From: Maea johnstoni
Lineage: Eukaryota; Annelida; Polychaeta; Spionida; Magelonidae
DNA: 64,000 nt
Direction: 5' to 3'
NCBI GenBank assembly: GCA_963942565.1
Contig: OZ012699.1
Span: 32,676,436 to 32,740,435, forward strand
Made by a program: the position numbers and the translations under genes
Notes under the pieces: generated by a model
What the model saw: only the letters and a program-made list of their open reading frames with translations
The model's database searches: none
What the model was told of the DNA's origin: nothing
Shown: positions 32,512 through 45,724 of the stretch, piece after piece
How the letters are laid out: every line of letters begins with the position of its first letter
How positions within the stretch are numbered: position 1 is the first letter of the stretch

Positions 32512-33057
32512 TTTCAATGCTGAGGCTACTTTTGCCCAAAGCACAAAGACTCAAAGATTTTTGTAAACCTTCTAAACCCTGTCATGGTGGTATTCATTAG
32601 AAAGCTCTCGCTGAGTACTCTCAGATGGGTACCCATGTGCCAGGGTTCCAGTCATTTTTCAGGTTTTTTGCATCATTTTGAAATAGCCAAATTAGCCACC
32701 AGCAGCATAAGGGTTAACTCCTTTTACTGTGAAAGAGTACAATGTTAGGGGCTGGTCAATTTACCCATTCACCCCCACTCAATGTTAGAAGAATCTGGCT
32801 AAACTATCTTCAACCAGAGGGCAAAGTTATGGAAAGCTTAGTTTAACCCTTCTGATGCTGCGGCTACTTTCGTTCAAAGCACAAAAAAGCAAAGATTTTT
32901 TAAAAACCCCTCTAAATCCTGTCATGTTGGTACTCATAAGAAAGCTCTCGCCGAGGACTCTCAGATGAGTACCCATTTGCCAGGGGTTCAGTCATTTTTC
33001 AGGTTTTTTGCATCCTCCAGTTTTGGCAAAATCTGCCACCAGCAGCATAAGGGTTAA
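32512..33057. mobile_element. Two TTAA MITEs of the CCCTTATGCTGCTGG family
   Basis: Copies at 32512-32717 (one end eroded) and 32843-33057 (both TTAA present) correspond to 21753-21965 and 21413-21627 in the left arm. Confidence 0.83.
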
Positions 33058-33096
33058 GCAATCAACACAAGGGGCGATGTTGTGGGGATGGCTAGT

Positions 33097-33325
33097 TTAA
33101 CCCATTAATGCTTAAGAGTTCCTTCATAAGTTGTCGTCTGGATCTAAAATACTTTTGACAATTACTTAAGAATTTGGAATGATTTTACAAAATATTTGAA
33201 GGAGAATTGTTAGTTATGTTTAAATTAACATTTCTCCTTAAAATATTTTCCTAACTGCTTTTGTTTGAAAGATTTCATCAAAATTGTCGCGCTGTTTTTG
33301 GCCGCTGTGAGCATTAATGGGTTAA
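33097..33325. mobile_element. TTAA MITE of the CCCATTAATGC family (other-arm copy)
   Basis: Starts TTAACCCATTAATGCTTAA and ends GAGCATTAATGGGTTAA; partner of 21151-21381. Confidence 0.85.
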
Positions 33326-33889
33326 CTATTCTTCACCAGAGGAAAATGTAATAGGGATGGTTAGTTTAATGGAATGGCTAGTTTTCCCATTTACCACCAG
33401 GGGGCTATTTTAGGGGTATACTAGTTTAACAATCTACCACCAGAGGACCAGGGTTAAAAGGGAATGGTTATTTCAACCTTTCACAACAAGCAATGTTGGA
33501 GTATGGTTAGTTTTTCAATTTACCAGCACTGAGATGTGTAACTGGATGGCTAGTTTCACCATTCACCACTAGAGGGCATTATACAGAGATGATCTGGTTA
33601 AAAACATATTTCTGGAAGGATGTGACTTATCTTTGTTAATTTTTTGTAGCCACAATCCTTGAGCTAGTTTCTTATAAAACTCAATCATGAAAGTGATGAT
33701 GGGCGAAAAAAATAGGTGGGTGATACGAAGTGATGTTACTTGCATTTATTTAAACTTACTTAAGATATGAGCCAGTGCAGCTAGTCTAAAGCATTTCAAC
33801 AGTAAATTTTAATCAGAATGGGTCAATTAGAGTATCAGAAGCCTTTATATAATAGATTACTACCTCTATTTCAGGCAACCAGGGCACAA

Positions 33890-35140
33890 GCAGCATGAAT
33901 AGATATCAGACCATATATGGGATCCTACCATATATGGTGTCCTACCATATAAGGGATCCTACCATATATGGTGTCCTACCATACAAGGGATCCTACCATA
34001 TATGGTGTCCTACCAGGTGAACTTGGATATGACGGACCACTCTACGACGGATTTTTGCATATGACGGACGATATGCTTGGTCCCAGTCTGATGCATACCA
34101 AGTATTCGTCATATGTATACGACAGATTTTGCATATGACGGACCAATTTTCCTGGTCCCATTGAGTCCGTCATATCCAAGTTCACCTGTATATGGTGTCC
34201 TACTATACAAGAGATCCTACCATATATAGTGTCCTACCATATATGGTGTCCTACTATGTCTGGTGTGACACCACTGTCAGACCTTTTATACTGTATAGAC
34301 TATAAGTAGATGAATGGATACTAAACCATATTTGGTATCCCACCATATATGGCATCCTACCATATATGGTATAATACCATATATGGTTTGACGCCACGTT
34401 TGCTCATAGAGGTAGTCCGACCTTATATAGAACATGGACTATAAATGGATGAGAGACCTTTCCAAGAATGTCCGATGTATATTTCCATATACAGTTGAAC
34501 CCATAAAAGTGACCACCCCTCTGAATTCTCCACCCCTCTAAAGTTACATTTTCCCAGTTCCAAACAAAGTTTTCCTATTGTATAGTAAAGGGAACCCATA
34601 TAAGTTGACCACCCCTCTAAGTTGACCAGTTGTCTTCTATCCCACAGGTGGTCACTTTAGAGGGGTTTTATTGTATAGGAAATTGAACATATAAACAAGT
34701 GTCATTTCGTGTATATGGCTCGATGCAGGTAATGTATCAAGTCATATATGGGTGCCATACCATATATGGTGGTCATCAAACTAATGATGGTTTCAGTTCA
34801 AGTGTCAAATCATAAGTAGAGTCACATGAATTAGGTATCTGATTATATATGGTGTGAGACCCTATTTGGTCTTCAGGCTTTAAATGGATGTCATGCCATA
34901 TTTAGTGTCAAACCATATATGGTGTCAAAATCGCATATATATTCTCAGGCCATATATGGTGTTGACAATATTTATATCAGACCATATATGGTGTCAAAAT
35001 CATGTATGGTGTCAGACCATATATAGTGTTTGACCATAGCTAATATCAGGCTATATATGGTGTTAAATAGTATATGATGTTAGACCATTTAAGATGTTTG
35101 ACCATATTTAATATCAGACCATATATGGTTGTCAGACCAT
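33890..35140. repeat. CCATATATGG array (other-arm copy, longer)
   Basis: At least a dozen exact CCATATATGG decamers plus CCATATAAGG and many near variants, in units such as GGATCCTACCATATATGGTG. Two MITEs are embedded: 34014-34198 (this arm only) and about 34492-34680 (CAGTTGAACC ends, both arms). Confidence 0.82.
34014..34198. mobile_element. MITE with CAGGTGAACTTGGATATGAC inverted ends, this arm only
   Basis: 185 bp with terminal inverted repeats of about 25 bp: CAGGTGAACTTGGATATGAC at the left and its mirror CATATCCAAGTTCACCTG at the right. It interrupts the CCATATATGG array here, and the aligned place in the left arm lacks it. It is therefore a presence/absence polymorphism. A second copy is at 26992-27168. 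Confidence 0.88.
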
Positions 35141-35627
35141 AGTGTCATTTTGAGATCTTCCGCGCTGATTGTATTCCCATTCAGAATTATCTGGAATATA
35201 ATGAAATGAAATATGAAATAATGTAATGCTAAGTATAACATGTATATTGTATATAGTCATTAGGATAGTTTCTATTAAGTCTTTGTGTTTTTGGTTGGTT
35301 CTATGGATAGGATACACAGAGATGTCTGGGGTGTGTTTTTGTACAATAAACATGTTTTTGGTTACCACAAGATACTCCATAACAAGAACACGTTCTTGGT
35401 TGTGTACTGAATGAGCATGGTCAGTTTTTAAACCTTTTGTTGTTGTGTCTGTTCTGTCAACTTTAGCACTTTTCTTCTTCTGCTCTCTTAATCCGAACAT
35501 CCTCAAAATACCTCTGTGGTCTGACAAGTATGCAAATATTATGTAAATAAAGAATTATGTTGAGAAATATTTGGTTGGAAGTTTTTTTTCATAATCCACT
35601 GAACACAGGTTGTTTTCGTGAAGGAAG

Positions 35628-35890
35628 GAAGGTTTGGGGTTTTACGTCGTTTTCAACAGCAAATGTCATATCGCAATGAGCTAGAAAAACCCGGAACCGG
35701 GATGAAATTTCCTTCTCTTTACGAATAATTCCGAGGGATATTTCAGTTGCAGAAAAAAAAAACATAGACCGTCCTACACAACGCCGCACATTTATATAGC
35801 GACCAGGCAAATCCACCAAGGGGAGATTCAGACCTGTGAATTCACGCTTGGGAGCCAGGTGTCGTAACCACTAGGCCACGGGGAGCTGAC
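35628..35890 (-). mobile_element. tRNA-derived SINE (other-arm copy of 18938-19200)
   Basis: Reverse orientation; GAAGGAAGG tail at 35628 and head TAACCACTAGGCCACGGGGA ending at about 35886. Confidence 0.83.
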
Positions 35891-36270
35891 ACCTATTCCA
35901 GGTAACTGGTATTTAGCGATTGTCAATGTATGTGAATGTAATTGATAGGCGTAATGGTAGTTATTAGCCACAATCAGTAATGTTCCTATTTTAAACTATT
36001 AATGAGTAGGAATGAATGAATGAGTGTTTAAAGGCACATTATAAAAAAGTGGTCCATTGTCATTGCTGAAGAAATGCCAAAGCTTAATCATTCTAGGTGA
36101 GAGAAGAAGAGGTAGAGTAAGAGCAGAACCTTCAGATCCAAAGAGGAATGAATGAATGAATGAGGGCTTAAAGGCACATCAGCTCATTAGGCTTTTAATG
36201 CCATAAAGTTTTTTTCTTCGTAAAGTGGTTGTTTGCCATTGTTGAAGAACAATGGCAAAGCATGTGAAAG

Positions 36271-36567
36271 AAGTTGTACCACAGTTGCTTGCCTTCCGCC
36301 AATCAGAGGCCTCGAAAGTGTAGGGTTATAAGACATAACCCACACTTTTCAGGCATTTGTTCTCTAAGCTGCCTAAACCCAAAGGTGTTACCCAAGGGTT
36401 TACTTTTCTTGGCCTGTGATTGGTGGAAGGCAGTCAACTGTGGTACAAGCCACATAGACTCCTCGGAAGCTGTGGTGTATGTGATACCCTCGGGGATACT
36501 CGGCTACGCCTCGTAACACCTTGGGTATATCCCATACACCACAGCTTCCTTGGGGGTCTATCTATCA
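36271..36567. mobile_element. Nested foldback insertion present in one arm only
   Basis: An outer palindrome, TTGTACCACAGTTG...CAACTGTGGTACAAG (36271-36452), is followed by a second palindrome pairing CTCGGAAGCTGTGGTGTATG with CATACACCACAGCTTCCTTG. The left arm at 18540-18556 runs straight through (TTTTTCTTCTTTCACATG) without it. It has no coding capacity. Confidence 0.75.
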
Positions 36568-36761
36568 CAAAAAGCGGAAGAGAAAGAGCAGAGCCTTCAT
36601 ATCCAAAGAGGACCATGTGATACTTTAGATGCATGGTATCCATAGACAGATCCACACATCCCCTTCTTTTATAAGGCGAGCAGGCTGCCACACCAGCTTA
36701 GTGTTCCCCTGGAGATGCCAACTATTATGGCACACCATAAGTGTGCCCCTTGCAGGGTTTA

Positions 36762-37079
36762 CAGGGGAACTAAAGCCTCACATACATATTAGCTTATATG
36801 AAAGCAATACACTTCAAGAATAGGATGCTGGCCTCCTTTTTCTCTCAGTGATCCCATGAGGGGAGAATTTTGCTATTGCCATCAGCCTGCCCAGCCCATG
36901 GCAGCCCCTGTTAGCAGCCATGTTCTCCAATTGCTATCAGCTGTGACTCAATGAGTGGCATTGCCACTTCCCGCCCCCGCTCTCTGAGCAGTGAATCATA
37001 GACTGCAGTGCTCTTCACTAGAACAAGTGTATTACTTTCATATAAGCTGATATGTATGTGAGGCTTAAGTTCCCCTTTT
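36762..37079. mobile_element. Foldback MITE (other-arm copy of 18055-18356)
   Basis: The ends GGGGAACTAAAGCCTCACAT and ATGTGAGGCTTAAGTTCCCC are inverted repeats of about 50 bp. Confidence 0.82.
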
Positions 37080-37499
37080 ATGATTAGGAGTTTCTCGAGA
37101 AATTGTCTGGACCAATGATATCTTTGACAATAACACTGCAACTATGAATTATCATACAGAAGATTTAAAGGAGAGCATGTTGGTAATGTTCTGATTAATA
37201 CTATTTCAAATATTTTCCCAACTTTGTTTTCAGCTTAAAAGATTCACCTAAGTTGTCAGGCTGCTTTTAGCCCCTGTTTGCCTTTAATCATGGATTAATA
37301 TGAAAGGGTTAAAACGTGGTAAAAAGAATGGATGATTGCTCAAAGGCACATCGGCACACAAAGTCCATTAAGTAACATAATCTGAATGAAATATTGTTTC
37401 AAAAGAAACTAAATTATTAGAATGTGTCACATTCGGTAAAACTGACCAACCTTGTGTAAATAAGATAAAATGCTATCTGAAAGGAACTTTTCAAAGAGT

Positions 37500-37886
37500 T
37501 ATTTAAAGCTATTTACATTAAAATGTTTTTTTTTCTGGTTTCAATAAAATCAACACAATCAAATGAAATATGTTTGATGTTCAAACGACAATCACAAGCT
37601 GTGCATTGGGGAGGGTCTTTGTTTTTCAAAAGGATGGAGTGGGTCAAGTGGGTATGACCAATTCCTATTCTTGTGAACCCTTCCAATGCTGAGGCTACTC
37701 TCATCCAAAGCCCAAGGACGCTAAAATCTTTGAAAACCATCTAAACCCTGTCATGTTGGGTATTCATTTGAAAGCTCTCGCTGAGTTCTCTCATTTGAGT
37801 ACCCATTTGCCGGGATCCAGTCATTTTCCAGGTTTTTTCCATCATTTTGTATTGGCCAAATTAGCCACCAGCAGCATAAGGGTTAA
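37500..37886 (-). mobile_element. I-like LINE knuckle fragment interrupted by a TTAA-family MITE
   Basis: The minus strand reads RIGIGHTHLTHSILLKNKD...CTACDCRLNIKHISFDCVDF (37680-37500), matching 17450-17600. Directly adjoining is a MITE copy (37676-37886) with TTAA at one end only. The left arm lacks that MITE. Confidence 0.75.
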
Positions 37887-37889
37887 AAC

Positions 37890-39498
37890 ATTCTTTTTGT
37901 GCTTACCGTATTACCCCATGTATACCCCGCACCCCCTAGATAGTACGCACCCCTCACTAAGTCCCTTTCCCTTATGTAAAATACAATTCCCTGTTTATAA
38001 TATGCAGTGTGAGTTGGCCGGCCGTAGTTAGAGCATAGTTTGTGCTTATTAAGACTTTTTCTATCATTTCTTTTAGCTCACCTTGTTAAGCAATGTTCCA
38101 CCCTCATGAACTCAATTTTCCTTTTTTCCTTATGTCCTTCAAAATGTTGCTTTTTTGGCATTTTGTGATTGACATTGGACTGAAGTTCTGTCATCTAGCA
38201 CTGAGAGGGAGGGATTGAAGTACTTAACATCCCTCTCATAGGTTCATCGAATGGTCATTAAGAACCACTTGAAGACATCCTGCCTTATTCATGAATACTT
38301 TCAAGTCTAGACTTGCCACAAGTCTGTGTTAACCGATTAAGTTTGTTTTCTATTTTAAATGCCTAACCACAATATTAATTCAGTCAGTTAAACTGGACAT
38401 TTGTTACACATACTTAGGGGCCACATTATCCCATCTAGCCCAGAGAGTGAGGGATATGAGCATTCTCACACTTATCAAGTGATCATTAATGACCACTTCA
38501 GATCTTATGTAAGGCTGCCTGGTAAAGGTGCTTGCTGGAAAGCAGCATGCATGCCCTCTGTAGCCAAGCTGGTGTTAATGGGTTGAAGGGATAATTAACA
38601 TACATACTACTCTAGCCATTAGATGTTCTTTAGCTCAGGTCTGGTATGTGGGGTGGTTACAAGCAAGGAAGGATTAGGTGATCACTCATAGGGATCATAG
38701 GTTGAATTACGAGAGAAGAGCTAAAATACTAGAAATCTATGTGCCGGAGTGCTGGTTAGAACTGACCACTACAGAAGTCCTATCTATCAATGCTGTATAG
38801 GCACCATCCTGAACGACCAGTAATTAAACCATTATGAAACAGAAAAGATACAAGTGTTATGAGTAGTCAAGCCACACACATACTGAATCTACAGTACAGC
38901 TGTAGTTTCAGACCAAAAAACATCTCCATGACTAGGCTGCTCTTAAACGTCAGAGCTGACTACCATGATAAGCAAAACCAAAATGCCAACATTCTAGAGA
39001 AGGAACAGTTCAAGATTTACAAATTCCTCTCCATAAAACATGTTTCCACACATAGGGTACTATGTGTGGAGACTAGTTTGATATGAATTTACTTGGTGGA
39101 CCATTTCTTTCTATTCTGTGGAATTTTGGTATTTCTTTCACCTTATCCTGGTAGTCAACATTGCCTGTCCAGTCCATCAGGACCGAGTCATCAGAGTCGC
39201 CCAGGTGGAGGCGCTCCTTCAAGCGCAACTTCAAGAAATCCTCACTCTCCCGTCTCTTACTCTGCTCAGGGATTCCCTAGGCATGCATGATCTGATTATG
39301 GGGGTAAAAAGATTTTGAATTATATTGACAAATTATCCCCACTAGCCACCTTAAAACAAAGTGTCACCCTATGCACTTTCTTGATTTTGACTTCACATGA
39401 TTGTGAATAATATCTCTCTCCCCCACACAGGTCAGCCATGGGTGGAACATTGACCTCTTCCCAGAACAATTTTCTAAATTAATTCACCCCCCCCCCCC

Positions 39499-39546
<48 letters not shown>

Positions 39547-41120
39547 TCCTCAAAATGATGATTTTAGGTGAATTCCTCAAGAGAGATCCTCTAAAAAAAG
39601 GCTCGACCGTGACTCTCTTGTTATGATAAAAATGTGGCCACCAGATGTCTGTGTGAACCCGTAACGGGCCCGTTACAGCATCGTTAAAAGATAATGCTTG
39701 CAATATAAAGATTCTGTTCAATTGATCATTTCGGAGATATGGAATACATAAAATATATCTTTTAAAACATTTTCAAAGTTTTATCTCAGAAGAAAAAAAA
39801 TTGAGGATCAAAGGGCATTCTGATTTAAAATGCAATAACCACTTTAAACATGTTACACATCTTTATTTTGCAATCATTTTCATAAATTATTGAACAACAA
39901 TTGTCATTCAGGTATTGCATAACCTGCCCGTGGAGACAGACGTGCTTTGACCCTCCAGGGTCTGACACTTAGCTTTCAGGCTAGGGGCCCGAAAAGGTCT
40001 TTTGACAAATATTAGTGGTCAAAAACAGAATTTCTGGGTATTATACATACTATTTTGGGCCCTTAGTTTGAAAGATCTAGGAGCCCACAGCAGAATAACG
40101 CGGATCTACATTTGCCAAGTATCCCTTAATGTGAGTGTTAACCCTTTTCTTATGTATATAGTCCTGAATATGGCAGAAAAAGTGACAACAATTGAAATTC
40201 TAATTTCAAAGATAATTTCAAAGGCACCAGCTCGTGTGTATGTATGTTTATGGACTATAACTTCGACTTCATAGTTACAAAATCATACTTTGATAAGTTG
40301 GAAATTACAAATATAATCAACAGATATAATCAAAAGAAACATGATATTACAGGTATTAAAAAATAGTACTGTAGGATCATTATGTAACAATATGGGAATA
40401 CCAGCTTTACAGGTGTACTATGTCCTGTGTGGCAGACGCATTATACATATATTCCACCCCACAGGGATGTCATATTTGTTGTATCATACCAACACACAAT
40501 GGATGCCTGACATCGGTGACCCAATTAGCAGCTCATTCCCTTGGGGAGTTCAATCTCAGAGTTGAAAGTCGCCGTTTTATACCCTTTAAACACTTGTAAT
40601 ATACTAAAGCAAATGGGCTGCATGCATTGATCCTTAGTAGTTTTCTTCAATGACACATTTTAAAAATGAAATTTGTCATTAGATAAACTAGTGATCTAAT
40701 TCTAAATTACCAATTTTGCTTGCAGGATTGCCATGATAATAATGGCCCCTAAAAAATCAGCTTTTTTACAACTTTTCTTTGTTCTATTTCACTTGAAAGT
40801 GTCCAAAAATGCACCTCAGAGCACCTAATTTTCTAAAATTTCTGGGGGAGCATTCCCCCAGACCCCCTACCATGGACGGCATGCTATTGCATACCATCGC
40901 CGTAGCGGTGCTCGCACCAGAATTAATCTGCTTCTACTTTCTAAAATGCATAAATTTTGTGCATATATATATTTAGGGAAGCATTTACTGACCCTGCAAA
41001 GAGAATAATGGCCCCTTAAAAAATCAGCTTTTTTACAACTTTTCTTTTCCACAGAGGTGGATAGTGAATTATTACCAATAACTGTCCAGACTCGGTCTGG
41101 AAGACGTGCAGGAGCATTTG
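37890..41120. other. Arm-specific stretch without a recognised gene
   Basis: No convincing coding region. Visible structure includes a (CT)n tract at 39501-39542, a 16-bp perfect palindrome GTAACGGGCCCGTTAC (39661-39676), and a 270-bp-spaced direct repeat of AATCAGCTTTTTTACAACTT (about 40757 and 41025). An open frame at 38859-39086 (LLLNVRADYHDKQNQNANIL) may be a decayed element but was not identified. It has no counterpart in the left arm. Confidence 0.4.
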
Positions 41121-41127
41121 CTATAGA

Positions 41128-41640
41128 TATTATATAGATAGATAGATAATCTTTATTTCAAGTCAGTAAAAATTTTACATAGTAAACACGAGCTGCCAGG
41201 GCTCTTGGCCGACTACAAAATAACAATTCAAAATATAACATACAGGGTTTAACAGCAATATAAATGATAAGTAGAGGGGAAGTAAGTTGGCACACATTAA
41301 TTGACAATGAGTAATATATTCAGTCTTTCAGGACATATGTTTATGATTATTGAGTAAAATAGCAACTACTTCTGCTCGTTTACTGGTATTACTTATAGCA
41401 GCAGAGAGAGCAGGTACAGTTAGTTCCAGACCAGGTTGAGACTAGGTTTTTGAACTCTTTTAGTGATGTTGTTTGTCTTAGGTTGTTAGGTAGGGAGTTC
41501 CATACTTTAGGTCCACTATATCTAATTGATTGCTTTCCAAAGGAGATGTAGTCCAATGAATTAGACCTCGGTTACGCTGGTCGTTTTTATAACTGATGTT
41601 CCTATTCCAGCTTCCGAGGTCTAATCCAAATAAGCTAAAT
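41128..41640 (-). mobile_element. CR1-like LINE 3' end with (ATCT)n tail, arm-specific
   Basis: The minus strand encodes SFGKQSIRYSGPKVWNSLPN, then NLRQTTSLKEFKNLVSTW, then NCTCSLC. This is the classic C-terminal block of CR1-type LINEs. The 3' end is TTGAAATAAAGATTATCTATC on the minus strand, a canonical short-repeat terminus. The 5' part is missing. Confidence 0.83.
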
Positions 41641-42744
41641 ACAGTTGCGCATTATTCTGCTAGCTTTCTAAGGCGGAACGAAAACTGCTTCCAAAAGTAC
41701 TTTTTTTTGCAAGTTGTTTATACTTAGTTGCGTTTCCAATGTCCTTGATATGTGTTTAAACAATCCGTGTGCTTGGTTGTCAATGTAGTCCCTTGTAAAT
41801 CCGATTTTTGAGGCCTAAAACACGATGACTTGGAGAAGTAATCACGCGAGAGCGTGTTAGTCAAGATGGCGGACGTCACACACACAGATCAAGTTGAAGT
41901 TGATTAAAGACGTATTTGTGCCTATCAAACACAATATTGGACGTTGTGTGGGTGGCGGATTTAGTCATTTTAAAGGTAGGTAACGAATGCCCAGCGTGGG
42001 ACGTCAGTGAATACCGTTCACTTGTAAAAATCAACGTAAGTGTCCTCAGAGCCGAGTGCTATAGATAAAAGACCACAATTGCAATAAACGTTAAGGTGGC
42101 GACAAATCACATCTGGACAGAAATCCCGAGCTGCCTTTATGTTTATTGTAAATGAACTAAAGGAGATGGTGTTATATGGAGGTTATACGGCCCCTGAAAT
42201 TTATTGGCAGCCTCAGGGGGGCCAGTGATTTTTTTTTGGAAATTGTTGAGTTTCAACCCAGGGCCCCTCCCCCCCGCCGATAATTTCTGAAGACTCCCTA
42301 AGTATGAAAAATTACTGATGCCAAAACTTTCAGTGTTTGAAACTGTCTCTTAGAATAGGCAGCTATTGCTACTAGTATTTCAAAGCACTATTTGGTACCC
42401 TAGAACATCTCATCATCCATTATTAGAGATCGTTTCTCTTGAGACAAATGCCAAAAATCACTGAAAAAACTGTGTTGCCATTGCTGGATGTTTTTTCAGT
42501 GAACTGGGTTTTTATTGACTTGGGTATCTGTTTAAGGCCAGAATGTTTAAATTGGCTTCGTTTTTTTATCAGAACTTAGGATCTCCAAATAAAATCTGAG
42601 CATCAATATGATATGCTATGTTAAAACCCTGTGCATCTAACCGGTCAACTAATTTCTGCCAGCGAGAAGTTTCGACATCATTCATGGACCTGTGGATTAC
42701 TATCCACCAGTACTCTGGGACAATGGCTTTTTTTAAGTAGCTGG

Positions 42745-43352
42745 TGTTTGGATTCTGATTCTGATTCTGATTCTGATTCGGTACAGAGCAGACTCTATTT
42801 AGAGTATTTCGCTGTGGATGAGAGTGGCGGCTCCATTGTCTGTCTCTCGATGCCAGTCCTTCTTTGAACTGGTCAAGGCTTTCCACTGCCTTAATGTCTA
42901 CCGGTAATAAGTTCCAGTCTTTTATGGTATGTGGGAAGAAGGAGTTGGCGTAGGTAGAGGTCTCTGTTGTGTATTGTCTGTAGCTGTTGCTAGTACCTGA
43001 TCTGGTTCTGCTGCTGGATTTGGTTAGGTACTCCTCAGCAGGGATAGCTATTAGGTCATTTATTATTTTTAACATCATGGTCAGCCTGGCGTCACGCCTT
43101 CTTTCTGCAAGAGGTACCCAGTCTAGTTTGGAGAGCATGGCAGTTACGCTGGAGGTTCTGCTGTAGTCGTTGAAGACGAATCTAGCGCCTCTTCTCTGTA
43201 TTTTCTCCAACTCCCCTTTTTCTGTTTCAAGGAAAGGGTCCCAGACTGTGCTGCTGTACTCTAGCAGAGATCGAACAAGTGCTGTGAACGCCGTTTGTTT
43301 GATTTTGACTGGGCATTGCTTAAGGTTTGTATATAACACAACTTCTCTTTCT
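42745..43352 (-). mobile_element. 5'-truncated CR1/L2-like LINE (other-arm copy of 14042-14632)
   Basis: The frame remains open through LLEYSSTVWDPFLETEKGEL, FFPHTIKDWNLLPVDIKAVE and the fourfold TCAGAA terminal repeat (42749-42778). It then reads into flanking sequence, so the 256-codon open frame is only partly LINE. Confidence 0.88.
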
Positions 43353-43579
43353 TAAAAGCTAGTTATGCAATTACCCTTTCCTTGATTATTTCAAACTTCA
43401 TAATTGATATGATAATTATGGTCCAAGATTTCCCTCTTGCGACAATTCGGGTTGTTCTTTTGTATGTGTTTTCTCTTTTGCAAAGTGTTCTAGCATACCT
43501 TGTGATGATGGCTAGTTTGTATTGTGTATGCAGTCGATAAACACATGATTTACTCCTAGCTGCTTGTTTCACATACCTG

Positions 43580-45180
43580 TGTATATGCATGCATGCACCC
43601 ACATTGATACGTTACTGTGACTGAAGCTCACATTCGCTTTTTGCCTTTTTCCTTTGTTGAATATCAGCCAAAGAAAAACGTATTTAGAGTATCGGATGAA
43701 AACGGATTGGCTTGAAATTCAACATATCAAAAAATAAGAGTATTACAAATGGCAGATTTTTGGCTTATTTGTGTTTGTTTTTCAATTCCTGTCTTCATTT
43801 CATAATTTTGCAATCAAGAACAAGAATCATTTTCAATCATAATTCTAAAAGAAATGGATATAAATCTGAACAGAGCAAAATTTATAACGTATAAAACAAG
43901 GTTTCTCAATTTTCAATTGCGACTTCCAAAATTATTTAATCTAAAATTTGCAAAAAGCACTTTTTTCATTTCATCAACATATAGGATATACCGGTAGTTA
44001 TTAAGTTTGAATGGGACAAAAATTTGATAGAGTTAAACAGCCTTATCTCCGTAATGATCTTTCCTCCACATTAATGACTTTGATGGTCCTTCAATATAAC
44101 CGTGAATAGGAGATCCGTTTGAAAACGAGATGAAGGTATTTCTTTACCCTTACATCAGTTCTCTACCCTTAACACTTTGCAAGCATTCGCTATGTTGCCT
44201 AATAAATTCCCCATGCTATCTGCTAGGCCAGATAGCATGGAAGATGTCTGCAGGATTCCAATCGGGGCAAAATCTTTTACGACCCTTTTTATGGTGTGCT
44301 GGTAACAGATCAGCTAGGTCGTAAGATAGCCAGTTGTCCAAGATTCATATAAAAGTATCCAAATTGTGCTGTTTTTCAAGCGCAAACGTGTCTTCTGAGT
44401 TCATCTTGTTGATCCTGGTGATTTTATGCAGGTCCTAGGTAAGTCTTTATGGTAGAATCCTCCTGGTTCTCCAGCAATTGATGGAAAACACAGGAGCTCA
44501 TATTCATGCTGGCATCCAATGGCACACAGCTTTACATTTATTTCAAAACCAAATCCTTCTGTATCTATTACACTGCCATACTTATATCGTCAATGTACCA
44601 AATCGAGAAAAGATACAAACAGTGACATCCCTAACACTCCCTTGTCGTTTCATTTCACAATCAAGTGCCTTCAGTTGATAACTCTTGCACTCTCACACTC
44701 TCTAACCAAATGTACATTAATGTAAAGCAAGAATGGACTGCATTGAAGCTAGCCACAATAGAGTGAGATCAATGTTAGATGAGAAAAGGCCAATTTGTCC
44801 ATCCTTTGCTGGAGTTGAAAAAGAAGAGATTTTGAAAGAATTAAAACCTTTGGATTATTCCTTCAACACTGCCTTAGTTGAATCAAAATAATCATTACTG
44901 CTTGAGGTTTTTGTTGGAGACATCACAAAATTGCACCTGTCACATGCAACTTTTCTATAATGAGGTATTCTGAATTATCTTTCATGCTGAAGTATAACAT
45001 ATGGGGATGAGAAAATATCGTTTATAGAATTTGGGCTTAGTTTAGAAAGTTTGTTTACCATTGCTGTTTCTCCCACTTTGATACTGTAAATCTGGTATTA
45101 AGTGGGTCATAGAATTTTGCGTTTTTTCATTTTCAGATTTTTGCTACATCTTATTTTTGCGGTTATCACCATTTTAGAAG
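43580..45180. other. Non-coding stretch, counterpart of 12069-13640
   Basis: No gene or complete element was recognised. Both arms share the sequence, including a CTGTAAATCTGGTATTAAG end near 45085 that resembles one terminus of the Tc1-like MITE family. Confidence 0.4.
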
Positions 45181-45242
45181 TGCCACCTATCGTGCACCAT
45201 CGGAACTAAACTACCCAGGGGATTCAATGCAATGCTCGTTAT

Positions 45243-45724
45243 GATGATATTCTATAGGTGGCGCTTCTGCTACTTGACTAGGGGTGTCCAGTGAGTGTGT
45301 TAAAAGAATATTTCAAGATCAGTTTCTGCAGAAATGGTTTAGCAGAATATCAGAGGAGGAAACCTTCTCAACATACAGCATTTATAAAGACATTCATGAA
45401 TTCAAAGAATGCATAGATATATTGCCAGAGTACCTTAAATACTCGCTATTTGATTTTAGAACTGGTTCTCAAAAATTATCAGTTAATCGTAGGTCAGATT
45501 TGTCAATACCAAGGCAAGATCGCATCTGCACTAAGTGCAGAAAGAGAATATTAGGTGATGAATTTCACTTCCTATTCGAATGCAGTGGTATTGGAAAACT
45601 TAGACTATCAACTATGCCAAAATATCATAGAATTAGATGCAGCACTTTGAAATTACATTTAAATGCAAATCATGTAGCCCACTTTGCAACTATCAGAACT
45701 CGTAGAATTATATATGTGATATGA
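45243..45724 (+). mobile_element. LINE C-terminal fragment with Cys/His knuckle
   Basis: The frame reads FLQKWFSRISEEETFSTYSI, ILPEYLKYSLFDFRTGSQKL and ICTKCRKRILGDEFHFLFEC. This is the usual arrangement at the C-terminus of non-LTR retrotransposon ORF2 proteins (C-x2-C...H-x4-C). No reverse-transcriptase core is attached. The left-arm partner (11530-11965) is disrupted. Confidence 0.75.

Noticed and set aside
35132-35527. 131-codon open frame SDHRGILRMFGLREQKKK, with a counterpart at 19298-19691
   Set aside because: No recognisable domain. The frame is broken in the other arm, and it lies between a SINE and a satellite; chance openness is likelier.
38859-39318. Overlapping frames LLLNVRADYHDKQNQNANIL and VNIACPVHQDRVIRVAQVEA as a gene
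   Set aside because: Different frames, no splice signals and no family recognised; possibly a decayed transposon but not supportable.
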